14,641 nucleotides of DNA from Thermoplasmata archaeon (GCA_019594025.1 JAFDUB010000034.1:1-14641), one strand, 5' to 3'; shown: positions 6,247 to 13,697, counted from the first letter of the stretch. Numbers and translations: made by a program. The notes: generated from the letters alone by a model not told the origin.

Positions 6247-6384
6247 ATGACACATGAAATATACGATGTCGTTTTTGTCCTGACGCTACTATTAGGTCTG
6301 TTAGTGGATAAGGAAGGAACGACGCTTTCAGGAGAGAAAAAAGAAAGAATACAAAACAAAAAGGTGATAAAATATGGATATTGA
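6247..6384 (+). CDS. Small membrane peptide, 45 residues (unknown)
   Basis: This short ORF is not similar to anything I recognise, but it has good expression signals: a strong TATA box (6190-6199), then GGTGA (6236-6240) 6 nt before the ATG. The peptide begins MTHEIYD. It has one hydrophobic stretch, VVFVLTLLLGLLV (residues 8-20), long enough for a short membrane helix, then a charged tail rich in K and E. Its stop lies 11 bp inside the next gene, so translation of the two may be coupled. The downstream zinc-ribbon membrane protein has its own RBS (GGTGAT) inside this ORF. It could instead be a leader peptide or an untranslated leader. Confidence 0.5.
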   Translation: MTHEIYDVVFVLTLLLGLLVDKEGTTLSGEKKERIQNKKVIKYGY

Positions 6385-7150
6385 CAATATGCTATCGACT
6401 CCGAATATCAACCCAAATCTACCACCTAAGATAAAAGAAGTCAGAGAGATGTTCAATTACGCTTCGATATTCTTCCTTGTGGCAGCTCTCATTTATGTGT
6501 TATGGGGGTTATGGGACATAACGAGAGGATTATTCTGGGGCACCTATTGGTATGGAAGTTATTATGGCACCTGGCGTATCGGTTACGGTGTGATCCGGAT
6601 CGTCTTCGCCGTTGTAGCCTTTATACTAAAAGGTAAATTCGACGAAACCATTATCAAACCTATTGACCAGGGAAATTACAAAGCATCTGAAGATAACATG
6701 ATCCTTTATATGATTCTCGGATTTATCTTCGGGTTGGTCCTTTCAGGTCTATTTATATTACTGGGATACATGAAGTTAAAGGATATCGATACAGAAGCAA
6801 AATTTTGCCCGACCTGCAGATCAAATCTCAGGTTTGTACAACAATACAACAGTTGGTACTGTGATAGCTGTGGTGACTATAAAATACCAGTGCACACAGC
6901 AGAACCGTCCTACACAACTCCGCCCCCTCAAAGAGCTCAACAGCAACCTCAACAACAGCAGCAATGGGAGCAACAACCTCAACAACAGCAACAGGAACAA
7001 CAACCACAACAACAGCAACAGGAGCAACAACCACAACAACAGCAATCCCAAGGTGCAACGCCAGGAACCTGTAATACATGTGGAAACCAGGCTAGATGGA
7101 TTGCAGAATATCAACGTTATTATTGCGACAATTGTCAAAAATATCTGTGA
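6374..7150 (+). CDS. Membrane protein with two zinc ribbons and a polyglutamine linker
   Basis: The protein has 258 residues; the family is not recognised by name. Three hydrophobic segments (about 29-50, 67-86 and 107-133) form an N-terminal membrane domain rich in W, Y and G between helices 1 and 2. A first zinc ribbon follows (C145, C148, C163, C166; CPTC and CDSC knuckles). Then comes a low-complexity linker (185-226) dominated by glutamine and proline, and a second zinc ribbon at the very C-terminus (C233, C236, C251, C254). The ribbons share the pattern of a short CxxC, about 14 residues with aromatic Y/W, and YYC/WYC. The topology suggests ribbons on the cytoplasmic side, possibly for nucleic acid or protein contact; this is inference. 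GGTGAT (6363-6368) precedes the ATG by 5 nt. Confidence 0.85.
   Translation: MDIDNMLSTPNINPNLPPKIKEVREMFNYASIFFLVAALIYVLWGLWDITRGLFWGTYWYGSYYGTWRIGYGVIRIVFAVVAFILKGKFDETIIKPIDQGNYKASEDNMILYMILGFIFGLVLSGLFILLGYMKLKDIDTEAKFCPTCRSNLRFVQQYNSWYCDSCGDYKIPVHTAEPSYTTPPPQRAQQQPQQQQQWEQQPQQQQQEQQPQQQQQEQQPQQQQSQGATPGTCNTCGNQARWIAEYQRYYCDNCQKYL
6938..7048 (+). repeat. 27-bp tandem repeat encoding EQQPQQQQQ-type units
   Basis: Three in-frame 27-bp units (6968-6994, 6995-7021, 7022-7048) encode E-Q-Q-P followed by a glutamine run. An upstream variant unit at 6938-6967 carries an extra TGG codon. CAA and CAG are mixed, and the mixture itself repeats between units, pointing to duplication of the 27-bp unit as well as codon-level expansion. 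The antisense strand is open in two frames over this stretch, which is an artefact of the composition. Confidence 0.85.
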
Positions 7151-7219
7151 AACATCCGCTTGAATCTGTAGAACTAATTCGAGAACCCGGTAGGTCTATT
7201 ACGAGATAGAAGGAGATAA

Positions 7220-8164
7220 TTATCCGTCCAGCTCATCCTCGGCTATCATATTTAACAAGGAGACCATGGATACAATATCTTGTTTGTTGTGTTCGATTAT
7301 AGGTATCACAGGTCCGGGGTTCTTCTTACGCAAGTACAGTTCATAAAAATGCGGAACTACGGCACTAGATATATCTGACTCCCGTTTATTACCCAACACA
7401 AACCTTTCCAAAGTTACCAACCTGTTGTTAGGCACCGACCACCGGCCTCTACACATATGCAGTAAATCAAAGTGGGGTATGTCATTGAAACCTCTCAGAC
7501 CGTGCAGATCCATCCTCTCCTTAATATATCTAGAATCAAAACTCCTTCCGTTAAAACTCACTAAAATTTCACACACCGAGAGTCGGTTTAAAAACTCCTG
7601 TATCACCGCTTTTTCTTCAGAAGTATCCCTAGCGAAGAACTGTTCTACGACAAATCTATCGTTATCAAATTTTCCTATACCAATCAGAAAGAGGGGGCGA
7701 AAACGTAATCCCATAGTTTCTATATCGAAGAACAATAGATCCTCAGAATCTGCAAATCCGGTCAATAGGTAACAGTTAGGATGGCTTAACGGGTGCCATC
7801 TTTCTACTATGGATAGTAACTTAATCAGATTTTTTTCATCAGTGAGTTCTAGGATGTGTTTAACCTTTGAACACCAATTGGGGTCGTTTTTTAAATCAGA
7901 CATATCACAAATCCCGTTATTATTGAATTTTTTAGCGGTCGCCGGACCTACACCTGGAAGCAGATGAAAATCCTTTAGAATAGATTCTTTTGCTTGTTTC
8001 TGGCTCGGCAGCCTCAATGATTTTTCAAAAGAATTACTTATGTGGTGAAATGTACCAATTTGGTTACCGCTTTCCTTACCACCAACAATCTCACCTATCT
8101 CTTTACCCTTGTTACTCCTGATCAAATCCCATTTCAACCGTTCTATATTATAATAGTCCTCCAA
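7220..8164 (-). CDS. YprB-type RNase H-like 3'-5' exonuclease with helix-hairpin-helix
   Basis: The protein has 314 residues from the TTG at 8164. The central part (about 60-105) has a helix-hairpin-helix (LLPGVGPATAKKF) for DNA binding. The C-terminal half is a DEDD-type exonuclease of the COG3359/YprB group. Likely metal ligands are D147 and E149 (FFDIETMG), D210 (SFNGRSFDSRYI) and D296 with H292 (EHNKQDIVSM). The likely role is a single-strand or structure-specific exonuclease in DNA or RNA metabolism; its substrate is not shown. A TTG 21 bp upstream is in frame but falls inside the preceding gene. The chosen start has GAGGTGA 4 nt away, overlapping the stop of that gene. It is last in a three-gene minus-strand unit and converges with the zinc-ribbon gene 69 bp away. 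Confidence 0.85.
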   Translation of the reverse strand: MEDYYNIERLKWDLIRSNKGKEIGEIVGGKESGNQIGTFHHISNSFEKSLRLPSQKQAKESILKDFHLLPGVGPATAKKFNNNGICDMSDLKNDPNWCSKVKHILELTDEKNLIKLLSIVERWHPLSHPNCYLLTGFADSEDLLFFDIETMGLRFRPLFLIGIGKFDNDRFVVEQFFARDTSEEKAVIQEFLNRLSVCEILVSFNGRSFDSRYIKERMDLHGLRGFNDIPHFDLLHMCRGRWSVPNNRLVTLERFVLGNKRESDISSAVVPHFYELYLRKKNPGPVIPIIEHNKQDIVSMVSLLNMIAEDELDG

Positions 8165-8168
8165 CGGT

Positions 8169-8175
8169 TCACCTC
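8169..8175 (-). promoter_or_regulatory. Ribosome binding site GAGGTGA deciding the TTG start of the exonuclease
   Basis: GAGGTGA overlaps the TGA stop of the PH-like gene (8169-8171) and leaves 4 nt before TTG 8164, the same spacing as at other starts in the window. Confidence 0.7.
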
Positions 8176-8600
8176 TTTTCTTCAATCAACTTAATCACTC
8201 GATCGGGTTTTTTTATACCTTTTATAACCATGGGATCACCGCCTAAGGGGCCGATATTGATATCCCCATGGTCAAGCAGTTCTCCCATGTTTGATTTGAC
8301 CAATGAAATCTCTTCTACTTTATCCCACTTTAAGTAATCAATTTTACTATCCAGTATAGTCCAACGTTTAGAATATATCCCTTCGGTAGTGATTAAAAAT
8401 TCCGACGAGGCGATTTTAAAGATTATGATGAATAAAAGGATGATACCTAAAAAAAACAATAATGGATAAAAAAGACCAAGAAATATCCAGGAAATAGAAA
8501 ATAAGATCCACATAGAATAACTTCTCCAGCTTCTATTTCCACGGTAAATCACCTTTTCGTTGGTTCTGATTTTAAAGGAGCCTTCTGTTTTGTAACTCAT
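8169..8600 (-). CDS. Small PH-like (bPH2/YdbS-type) membrane protein
   Basis: The protein has 143 residues from the ATG at 8600. The segment TNEKVIYRGNRSWRSY is the typical lead-in of bacterial-PH/YdbS proteins. Two closely spaced hydrophobic helices follow (about 28-62, a hairpin with FYPLLFF in the turn), then a cytoplasmic PH-like beta domain (SSEFLITTEGIYSKRWTILD through IKKPDRVIKLIEE). Such domains sit on the inner face of the membrane; a definite role is not known. A GTG at 8609 is in frame and would add three residues; neither start has a strong RBS. The gene begins 12 bp after the stop of the surface-protein gene and its stop overlaps the RBS of the exonuclease gene, so the three are probably one operon. 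Confidence 0.78.
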   Translation of the reverse strand: MSYKTEGSFKIRTNEKVIYRGNRSWRSYSMWILFSISWIFLGLFYPLLFFLGIILLFIIIFKIASSEFLITTEGIYSKRWTILDSKIDYLKWDKVEEISLVKSNMGELLDHGDINIGPLGGDPMVIKGIKKPDRVIKLIEEKR

Positions 8601-8612
8601 ATTCCACACATC

Positions 8613-11225
8613 CTACTCTAAGAATTCGGGAGGAAGTTCTTCAGTATCCTCGTCTTCAAATTCAATTTCCCCAAATTCTACCTCTTTATTTTTTTCATGC
8701 ACTATGAATATAGCTAGAGCCATTATTCCGGTCACAACAACGATCACCGCCGCGATTACCAACAGTAGGTCGTACCCTGAAGGTTTTACCTGGTTCATAC
8801 TAATCTCTCCAATGTCTACTTCCTCGCCAGCAATCACTTCTATTTCTACGACCTTGTCTTCGTAACCTTCTTTAGTTAAGACGGCAGTATGGGTTCCTGA
8901 ATAAGTTTCTATTCGAAATCCACCCTGATTATCGGAAAAGGTTTCCATGTGTTCCAGAGCTATCTTCGCCCCTGAAATTTCCTTTCCATTCTGATTCACT
9001 ATTCTACCCACCACCACTCCTCCTGTTTTGGTACTAAAATACCAGCTGTGTGTCGTTAACTGGTTGCCGGCTAGATCACTACCGTTAACATAAATGTTAT
9101 AAGTCTTCCCGAAATCCAGTCCATCCACAACTTGAAGCCTCAGCACCGTTTCGTTCAACCATTGTAACTCAATTAGAGTTACGTTTGTCATAGATACGTT
9201 AACTGCTTCCTGGTTCATCGGTTCAGAAAATACGACTCTGATGTTAGCATCTACGTTTACGGAGTCTCCAACGGGCTCGTATGAAAGCACTTCAGGCGGT
9301 GTTTTGTCGATGGTGAATATTACTCGCTTTGTTTCTTCGTTTCCAGCATTATCCACCGCTCGAACCCACACTGAATTCGTCCCTTCTGTAACGTTATAAA
9401 AGGTGTATGTAGTGTTTTGACCAACCTCGATCCATTCCCCTCCAGTTATTCTAACCTCAAAAAAATCTATGCCTGAATTCAAATCCGTACCGTTCCATCT
9501 GACAGTGATATTCCGCTGGTTGTGGTATGAATCCTCGTGGGGCTCGATTATATGCAGTTCAGGAGGCGTGCCGTCCGGAACTCCTTCTACAATTTTTGTA
9601 GAAACACTTTCTCCTACGGAGTTCACCGCGGAAACCCGGTAGTAATAGGGTTTCTCGTTAATAAGCCCCGTATCTGTAAAAGAAGTTTTATTTGCATCAA
9701 CTACACTTAAAAGCGTCTGGGACTCAAGAAGTTCTCCCATATATATCAGGAAGCTATGAATCTCAGAGCCACCATCGTAATGCGGCATATCCCATTTTAG
9801 TTGTGAAGAAGTATTGCCTGGAAAGATAGTTAAATTACGAGGGGAGGTTGAAATCACGGGCATGGGCGGCTTGGTGAGAGGATATCTGTCTCTAGCATCA
9901 CTTCCGGTGAGATTATAGGAAATATCGACAATGCCGTCACTCCCTTCTTCATCCTGTTCAGAACCGCTGTAATTATCAGGTCCAGTCCAATCAGACCAGT
10001 AGTTACCACCCTTTGGGTACGGTGCGTTCCATGAATTCTGTCCGGTTTCGTCCCGGGCTTGAATTCTACTGGCATTAAATTTATCTTGTGCACGATTGTT
10101 GTATAACAACGCATTGCCGTGAATTTCGTTGTGGTAGGAATTATGCAATACTTTCACGCCTTCTCCAATGGAGCGGAATATCCTATTATCCCTAATAACA
10201 TTCCTCTCGGACCTGTGGATGACCACACCGTTCATCGATAAAGTGTTATTTGATATTGTATTGTCGTGGGATCCGGAATCTGCAATTATACCGTCCTGTA
10301 AATTACCTCTTAACACGTTATTATCCATACTGTTAAAAGTAGAGCCGATCATCCTTATACCGAATCTGTTATTGGTTATCAAAGAATTGGTAATGTTCAC
10401 GTGGGAGGAATAACGGACATTTACACCTTCCTCGTTATTATCTCTTACCTCGATGTTATCGATCATAATTCTGGACGAGAAAGCCAATAGAATGTTACTA
10501 CCCTTAAGCTCAAGGTCCATGACATGTGCTTTTGAGACGTTGGCCATTATAATCTGACTAGCATCGGTGGACAAATGATCCCACTCCATATCCACGTTAT
10601 TGAAGTACAATATATCCTTATCACCTATTTTATTACCTTCGATCTGTTGAGATACGTAAGTTTCCCGTGAACCGGAAAGACGAAAACCCCCTCGATCGAA
10701 CATATTATTCTGAGCGATGTTGTTAGGTGAGTTTGTTAGCGAAATTCCATAGGTATTATTTTCAAAATAGTTGTTAGTTACCACATTGTTCGAGCTTCCA
10801 GTAACGAGAATACCAAATCGATTGTTGGTGAATTCGTTAGAATCAACATGAGCGTTTACTACGTTATAAAGTTCAAGACCCGCCCCCCGATTCCATACGG
10901 CGTCTTTTCTTGTTCCATAAGCAAAAGAAGAGTTTGTTATTACAAAGTGAACAGTAGTATTACCGATAAACAAGGAGTTACCCGGTTTGTCAGACTCAAA
11001 GGTATATCCTTGAATAATAAAAGGTGAATCCGAGGAGCCATCACCCTCCAATCCTTCATCTTCTGCGAATTGAATGAAATCCTCGTTACTATCTATCCGA
11101 AGAATGTCGAATACCTCCTCCGCATCTACCGGTTCAGGAAGATAGTGTAAACTCAACAAGGACATCACCAATGCCACCAAGATGAGCTTCTGCTTGATTT
11201 GGCTGTTTTCGCTTTTTTTCTGCAT
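8613..11225 (-). CDS. Large beta-helix surface protein (NosD-like) with Fn3, Ig-like and carboxypeptidase-regulatory-like domains
   Basis: This 870-residue cell-surface protein is anchored at its C-terminus. In order: a signal peptide (hydrophobic core about 12-28); a right-handed parallel beta-helix (about 40-445) made of N/S-rich rungs such as NNVVTNNYFENNTYGI and ending with the NYWSDWTGPDNYSG...DRYPLTKP block typical of archaeal NosD-like proteins; an Fn3 domain (about 455-550); an Ig-like domain (about 553-640); a Big_5/SbsA-like domain (about 642-732, VVFSEPMNQEAV); a carboxypeptidase-regulatory-like domain (about 736-810); a transmembrane helix (818-842); and a short acidic tail. Many N-x-S/T sites suggest glycosylation. 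It probably binds carbohydrate or forms part of the envelope; no catalytic residues are assigned. The ATG lacks a clear RBS, and AATTATAAAAG about 30 bp upstream suggests a very short leader. Confidence 0.9.
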   Translation of the reverse strand: MQKKSENSQIKQKLILVALVMSLLSLHYLPEPVDAEEVFDILRIDSNEDFIQFAEDEGLEGDGSSDSPFIIQGYTFESDKPGNSLFIGNTTVHFVITNSSFAYGTRKDAVWNRGAGLELYNVVNAHVDSNEFTNNRFGILVTGSSNNVVTNNYFENNTYGISLTNSPNNIAQNNMFDRGGFRLSGSRETYVSQQIEGNKIGDKDILYFNNVDMEWDHLSTDASQIIMANVSKAHVMDLELKGSNILLAFSSRIMIDNIEVRDNNEEGVNVRYSSHVNITNSLITNNRFGIRMIGSTFNSMDNNVLRGNLQDGIIADSGSHDNTISNNTLSMNGVVIHRSERNVIRDNRIFRSIGEGVKVLHNSYHNEIHGNALLYNNRAQDKFNASRIQARDETGQNSWNAPYPKGGNYWSDWTGPDNYSGSEQDEEGSDGIVDISYNLTGSDARDRYPLTKPPMPVISTSPRNLTIFPGNTSSQLKWDMPHYDGGSEIHSFLIYMGELLESQTLLSVVDANKTSFTDTGLINEKPYYYRVSAVNSVGESVSTKIVEGVPDGTPPELHIIEPHEDSYHNQRNITVRWNGTDLNSGIDFFEVRITGGEWIEVGQNTTYTFYNVTEGTNSVWVRAVDNAGNEETKRVIFTIDKTPPEVLSYEPVGDSVNVDANIRVVFSEPMNQEAVNVSMTNVTLIELQWLNETVLRLQVVDGLDFGKTYNIYVNGSDLAGNQLTTHSWYFSTKTGGVVVGRIVNQNGKEISGAKIALEHMETFSDNQGGFRIETYSGTHTAVLTKEGYEDKVVEIEVIAGEEVDIGEISMNQVKPSGYDLLLVIAAVIVVVTGIMALAIFIVHEKNKEVEFGEIEFEDEDTEELPPEFLE

Positions 11226-11250
11226 CTCTATACATATTTAAAAATCTCTA

Positions 11251-11262
11251 TCTTTTATAATT
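11251..11262 (-). promoter_or_regulatory. TATA-like box of the surface-protein operon
   Basis: On the minus strand, AATTATAAAAG is centred about 30 bp before the ATG at 11225, predicting a leader of a few nucleotides only. This fits the absence of a Shine-Dalgarno sequence. An A/T-rich TTTTTAAATATG nearer the ATG is too close to serve. Confidence 0.4.
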
Positions 11263-11287
11263 TGTGTTTCTTTAGTCAATTTTTTCG

Positions 11288-11301
11288 CTAAATATTAAAT
11301 A
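11288..11301 (+). promoter_or_regulatory. TATA-like region of the four-helix membrane protein gene
   Basis: TAAATATTAAATAC lies about 43 bp before the ATG at 11338, predicting a leader of roughly 15-20 nt that contains AAGGTCA (11327-11333) as a weak RBS. It shares the 112-bp divergent region with the surface-protein promoter. Confidence 0.4.
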
Positions 11302-11337
11302 CGAAAGCTTTATTGTAACGAAAATAAGGTCACGAGC

Positions 11338-11703
11338 ATGAAAATAATAAAAGACTTCATAAACGCGTTCAAAGACCACTTAGAACTATGGAAACTAATC
11401 ACCTTTATAATAGTGGTAGGTATCATCGCTCTTTCTGTAGGCGCCTATATAAATGGAAGCGTTGCTTTAGTTTTACTTATCATTGGAGTCTGTCTATCTG
11501 TATCAACGTTTTTTGGTACCCTTGGGGCTACCATGTATGAACAACCTATGGGTGTGTTATTCGGGTTAATAGGCGGCCTCTTTTTTGGAACCTATCTTGC
11601 GTTTTTTTTAGGAGGGCCACACGCCGCCTTTTTCGCTTCTTACACGGCACCTGCGGTTGGTGTAATCATAGGGTACTTTATTCCCAGATATATCGATGAA
11701 TAA
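11338..11703 (+). CDS. Four-helix membrane protein, unknown function
   Basis: This 121-residue protein has four predicted membrane segments (about 18-37, 42-62, 72-92, 96-116) rich in G, A and F. It has a short amphipathic N-terminus containing K, D and H (KIIKDFINAFKDHLELWK) and a charged end (PRYIDE). I recognise no family. It lies on the same strand and 38 bp before the FtsZ-like gene, so the two may be transcribed together, although a T-rich stretch (11704-11710) between them could end transcription or serve as a TATA region. A membrane-anchoring role for the FtsZ-like protein is possible but speculative. Confidence 0.75.
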   Translation: MKIIKDFINAFKDHLELWKLITFIIVVGIIALSVGAYINGSVALVLLIIGVCLSVSTFFGTLGATMYEQPMGVLFGLIGGLFFGTYLAFFLGGPHAAFFASYTAPAVGVIIGYFIPRYIDE

Positions 11704-11741
11704 TTTTTTATCATGCTTCGTGATTGTACCGATTGTATCGG

Positions 11742-12668
11742 ATGGCAGAAACAAAAAGATTTGGAGCGGAATCTGTAGAACCCAAGAATAGACCTAGAGT
11801 GATGGCTTTAGGTATAGGAGGTGCCGGTCGAAATATAATTATGGACTTGGGTAAAGACAATTCTTTATCGAATATGAAGATGTATGAAGTCGGAGGTTCC
11901 GACCGTTTACCTTCTTTGCCCTTCATTGAAATCTCAAAAAGGGACATGTCTGACGCCTATCAATTGGAGGAAGCCTACAAATTTAGGCCGCTCAATGACT
12001 CCGAAGAAAAAATTTTTAGAAGAATAAAAAATACAGATATTCTTTATCTCATCGCGGGAATGGGAGGTGAAACCGGTAGTTGGACCACACCTGTTTGCGC
12101 TCGTTTAGCTAGTTTAAAAAATGTATTTACAGTATCCCTTGTTGCAATGCCCTTTAACACGGAGAACATCGACAGACGTAAATTTGCGGAGGAAGCAAAA
12201 TCAAAGGTGGTGGAATCTTCAGATATACTCGGGTGCTTCAGCAATAGTAAGCTGTTGAGGTTAAACCCGCATCTACCGATGACGAAGGCATTCGACGTTA
12301 TGAATACCATCATCAGTTTACCCATCCAGGATTTCAACTCCGTCGTTACTACAGAGGATATACCGTATTTAAAGCAATTCTGCACTCGTGTAGACGAGTT
12401 CCATATCGGCGCAGGATACGGGAAGGGAAGGAAACGTGGGAAATATGCATTACGTGAAGCATTACGATCTCCGTGGTTGGAGAATATACGGGAATATAAT
12501 ACCATACTAACGGTAGTTACTAGTGGAACGGGTTATGCGGAGATGGAAGCACAAGATGCCTTAGAAGCGATACGGGAAGTCGCACCTGAATCGGATATTA
12601 TGTGGGGACTAAGAAAAGAGCCGGATATAGGAGAGAGAGCAAAAGTTATTCTACTGGCTGGAAAATAA
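11742..12668 (+). CDS. Divergent FtsZ/tubulin-family protein with altered GTPase motifs
   Basis: This 308-residue protein aligns along its whole length with FtsZ. Matching parts are the N-terminal ALGIGGAGRNI (22-32), the glycine loop IAGMGGETGSWTTPV (104-118), the AMPFNTENIDRRKFAEEA segment (135-152) with conserved E and R, FSNSKLL (166-172) keeping the guanine-contact N, and the C-terminal domain through SDIMWGLRKEPDIGERAKVILLAG. Departures matter: canonical GMGGGTGTG reads GMGGETGSW, the NTDAQ motif after the first strands reads GGSDR, and in the T7 loop the LDFADV pattern appears as VTTEDI, keeping only the second aspartate. GTP binding or hydrolysis may be weakened or lost. There is no long disordered C-terminal tail. 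In-frame TTGs at 11724 and 11733 lie upstream; ATG 11742 is chosen, though no start has a strong RBS. Confidence 0.85.
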   Translation: MAETKRFGAESVEPKNRPRVMALGIGGAGRNIIMDLGKDNSLSNMKMYEVGGSDRLPSLPFIEISKRDMSDAYQLEEAYKFRPLNDSEEKIFRRIKNTDILYLIAGMGGETGSWTTPVCARLASLKNVFTVSLVAMPFNTENIDRRKFAEEAKSKVVESSDILGCFSNSKLLRLNPHLPMTKAFDVMNTIISLPIQDFNSVVTTEDIPYLKQFCTRVDEFHIGAGYGKGRKRGKYALREALRSPWLENIREYNTILTVVTSGTGYAEMEAQDALEAIREVAPESDIMWGLRKEPDIGERAKVILLAGK

Positions 12669-12698
12669 AAAAAAGAAAGGGGGTTTTACTTTTTTCTT
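12663..12698. terminator. Bidirectional T-rich termination region between convergent genes
   Basis: Only 17 bp separate the stops of the FtsZ-like gene and the repeat-protein gene. On the plus strand a TTTT-AC-TTTTTT run follows the FtsZ-like stop; on the minus strand TTTCTTTTTTTTATTTTCC follows the other. Archaeal RNA polymerase stops at such T-runs without a hairpin. Confidence 0.5.
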
Positions 12699-13693
12699 CG
12701 CTTATAATGGTATATAGCAGCCGTACCTATGGCAACCATCGCCACCATGATACCAGGATGCGGTATGCCTTCGTCTTCAGTGGTAATCTCGATCCACTGT
12801 GTGTTGAAGTGTTCGATGTGGAACACGTAGACCGCTGCGTGACCCGCACTGGCATTGGAGTTGTCCATGCCTTCGTAATTCACCGCATCGCTGACCGATA
12901 TGTCCAAATTTCCTTCGGCGTCATCTAAATGCTGGTCGGCAAAGGCCTTGTTTATCAATATCGTCACATAGTTCGTGGTATTGCTGTCGGTAGCTTCTAT
13001 CCGAAGTACACCGTCCTCAAAGGAAACAGTTACGGCGTCTACACCTCTTGGGTCCCCAGCGTTCACGACCAGGGCGGCCCACGGCTCGTATCCTTCTACT
13101 TTTAGGAAGGTTGCTACACCGTATGCGGCGGCGTTCTCTGCACTATCTTTAAATGCCTCTGAACCATCTACCGGCGGATCGAAATCGTTGGGTGGGGAAA
13201 CTGCTGTCATCTCTATCCACTGTGTGCTGAAGTGTTCGATGGTGAACACGTAGACCGCTGCATAACCCGCACTGGCATTGGAGTTGTCCATGCCTTCGTA
13301 ATTCACCGCATCGCTGACCGATATGTCCAAATTGCCTTCCGATTCATCGAGATATTCGTCTGCAAATTCTTTGTTTATCAGTATCGTCACGTAGTTGGTT
13401 GAGTTACTGTCGTTTGCTTCTAGTCGAAGTACACCGTCTTCAAATGAGATGGTTACTGCGTCGACACCTGCGGGATCACCAGCGTTTATAACCAATGCTG
13501 CCCACGGTTCGTATCCTTCGACGTACAGGAGGGTCGGTCCCCTATACGAGGCTGCGTCTTCCGCGTACCCGATAAACTCCTCTGCTCCATCTACTGGAAT
13601 TCCTGAAGCAGTCGGTATCATTGAATACCCCAGTATCAAGCTGGTAGAGAGGAGTAGTACGATGACGGCTTTCTTCACTTTCGTTTTTTCCAT
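12686..13693 (-). CDS. Secreted, C-terminally anchored protein with two tandem repeats
   Basis: The protein has 335 residues from the ATG at 13693. It has a signal peptide (KKAVIVLLLSTSLILGYSMIPTASG, about 7-31) and two repeats of about 133 residues with a 141-residue period (about 33-164 and 174-305). Each runs from a PVDG start through VEGYEPWAALVxNAGDP, VSFEDGVLR, NYVTILINK, GNLDISVSDAVNYEGMDNSNASAG and a FxIEHFxTQWIE end. Then come IPHPG, a hydrophobic helix and KRRKK. It should be exposed outside the cell and held by the C-terminal helix; the PG-helix-basic end resembles archaeosortase-type tails but is not a clear match. The repeats look like beta-sandwich modules of unknown binding role. 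A GTG at 13702 lies inside the RBS and is rejected. It has its own promoter. Confidence 0.85.
   Translation of the reverse strand: MEKTKVKKAVIVLLLSTSLILGYSMIPTASGIPVDGAEEFIGYAEDAASYRGPTLLYVEGYEPWAALVINAGDPAGVDAVTISFEDGVLRLEANDSNSTNYVTILINKEFADEYLDESEGNLDISVSDAVNYEGMDNSNASAGYAAVYVFTIEHFSTQWIEMTAVSPPNDFDPPVDGSEAFKDSAENAAAYGVATFLKVEGYEPWAALVVNAGDPRGVDAVTVSFEDGVLRIEATDSNTTNYVTILINKAFADQHLDDAEGNLDISVSDAVNYEGMDNSNASAGHAAVYVFHIEHFNTQWIEITTEDEGIPHPGIMVAMVAIGTAAIYHYKRRKK
12779..13600 (-). repeat. Two tandem 423-bp coding repeats with a 69-bp identical core
   Basis: The two repeat units of the secreted protein are offset by 423 bp. A 69-bp block (12842-12910 and 13265-13333) is identical, including synonymous positions, while flanking parts differ at many third positions. 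This suggests recent gene conversion within an older duplication. Confidence 0.9.
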
Positions 13694-13697
13694 TTTT

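Noticed and set aside
6821..7163. Overlapping frames on both strands over the glutamine repeat
   Set aside because: These are open only because CAA/CAG repeats lack stops in other frames (leucine/valine-rich or asparagine-rich nonsense). The zinc-ribbon frame has the RBS and the paired cysteines.
9854..10413. Open frames on either strand inside the beta-helix surface protein gene
   Set aside because: They lie wholly within a long, well-supported gene and have no start signals or recognisable content.
12044..12505. Minus-strand 153-residue frame inside the FtsZ-like gene
   Set aside because: It is antisense to clearly conserved FtsZ motifs and has no RBS or promoter.
12842..13333. CRISPR-like or mobile repeat
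   Set aside because: There are only two copies, 423 bp apart, in frame inside one protein gene, so it is a domain duplication.
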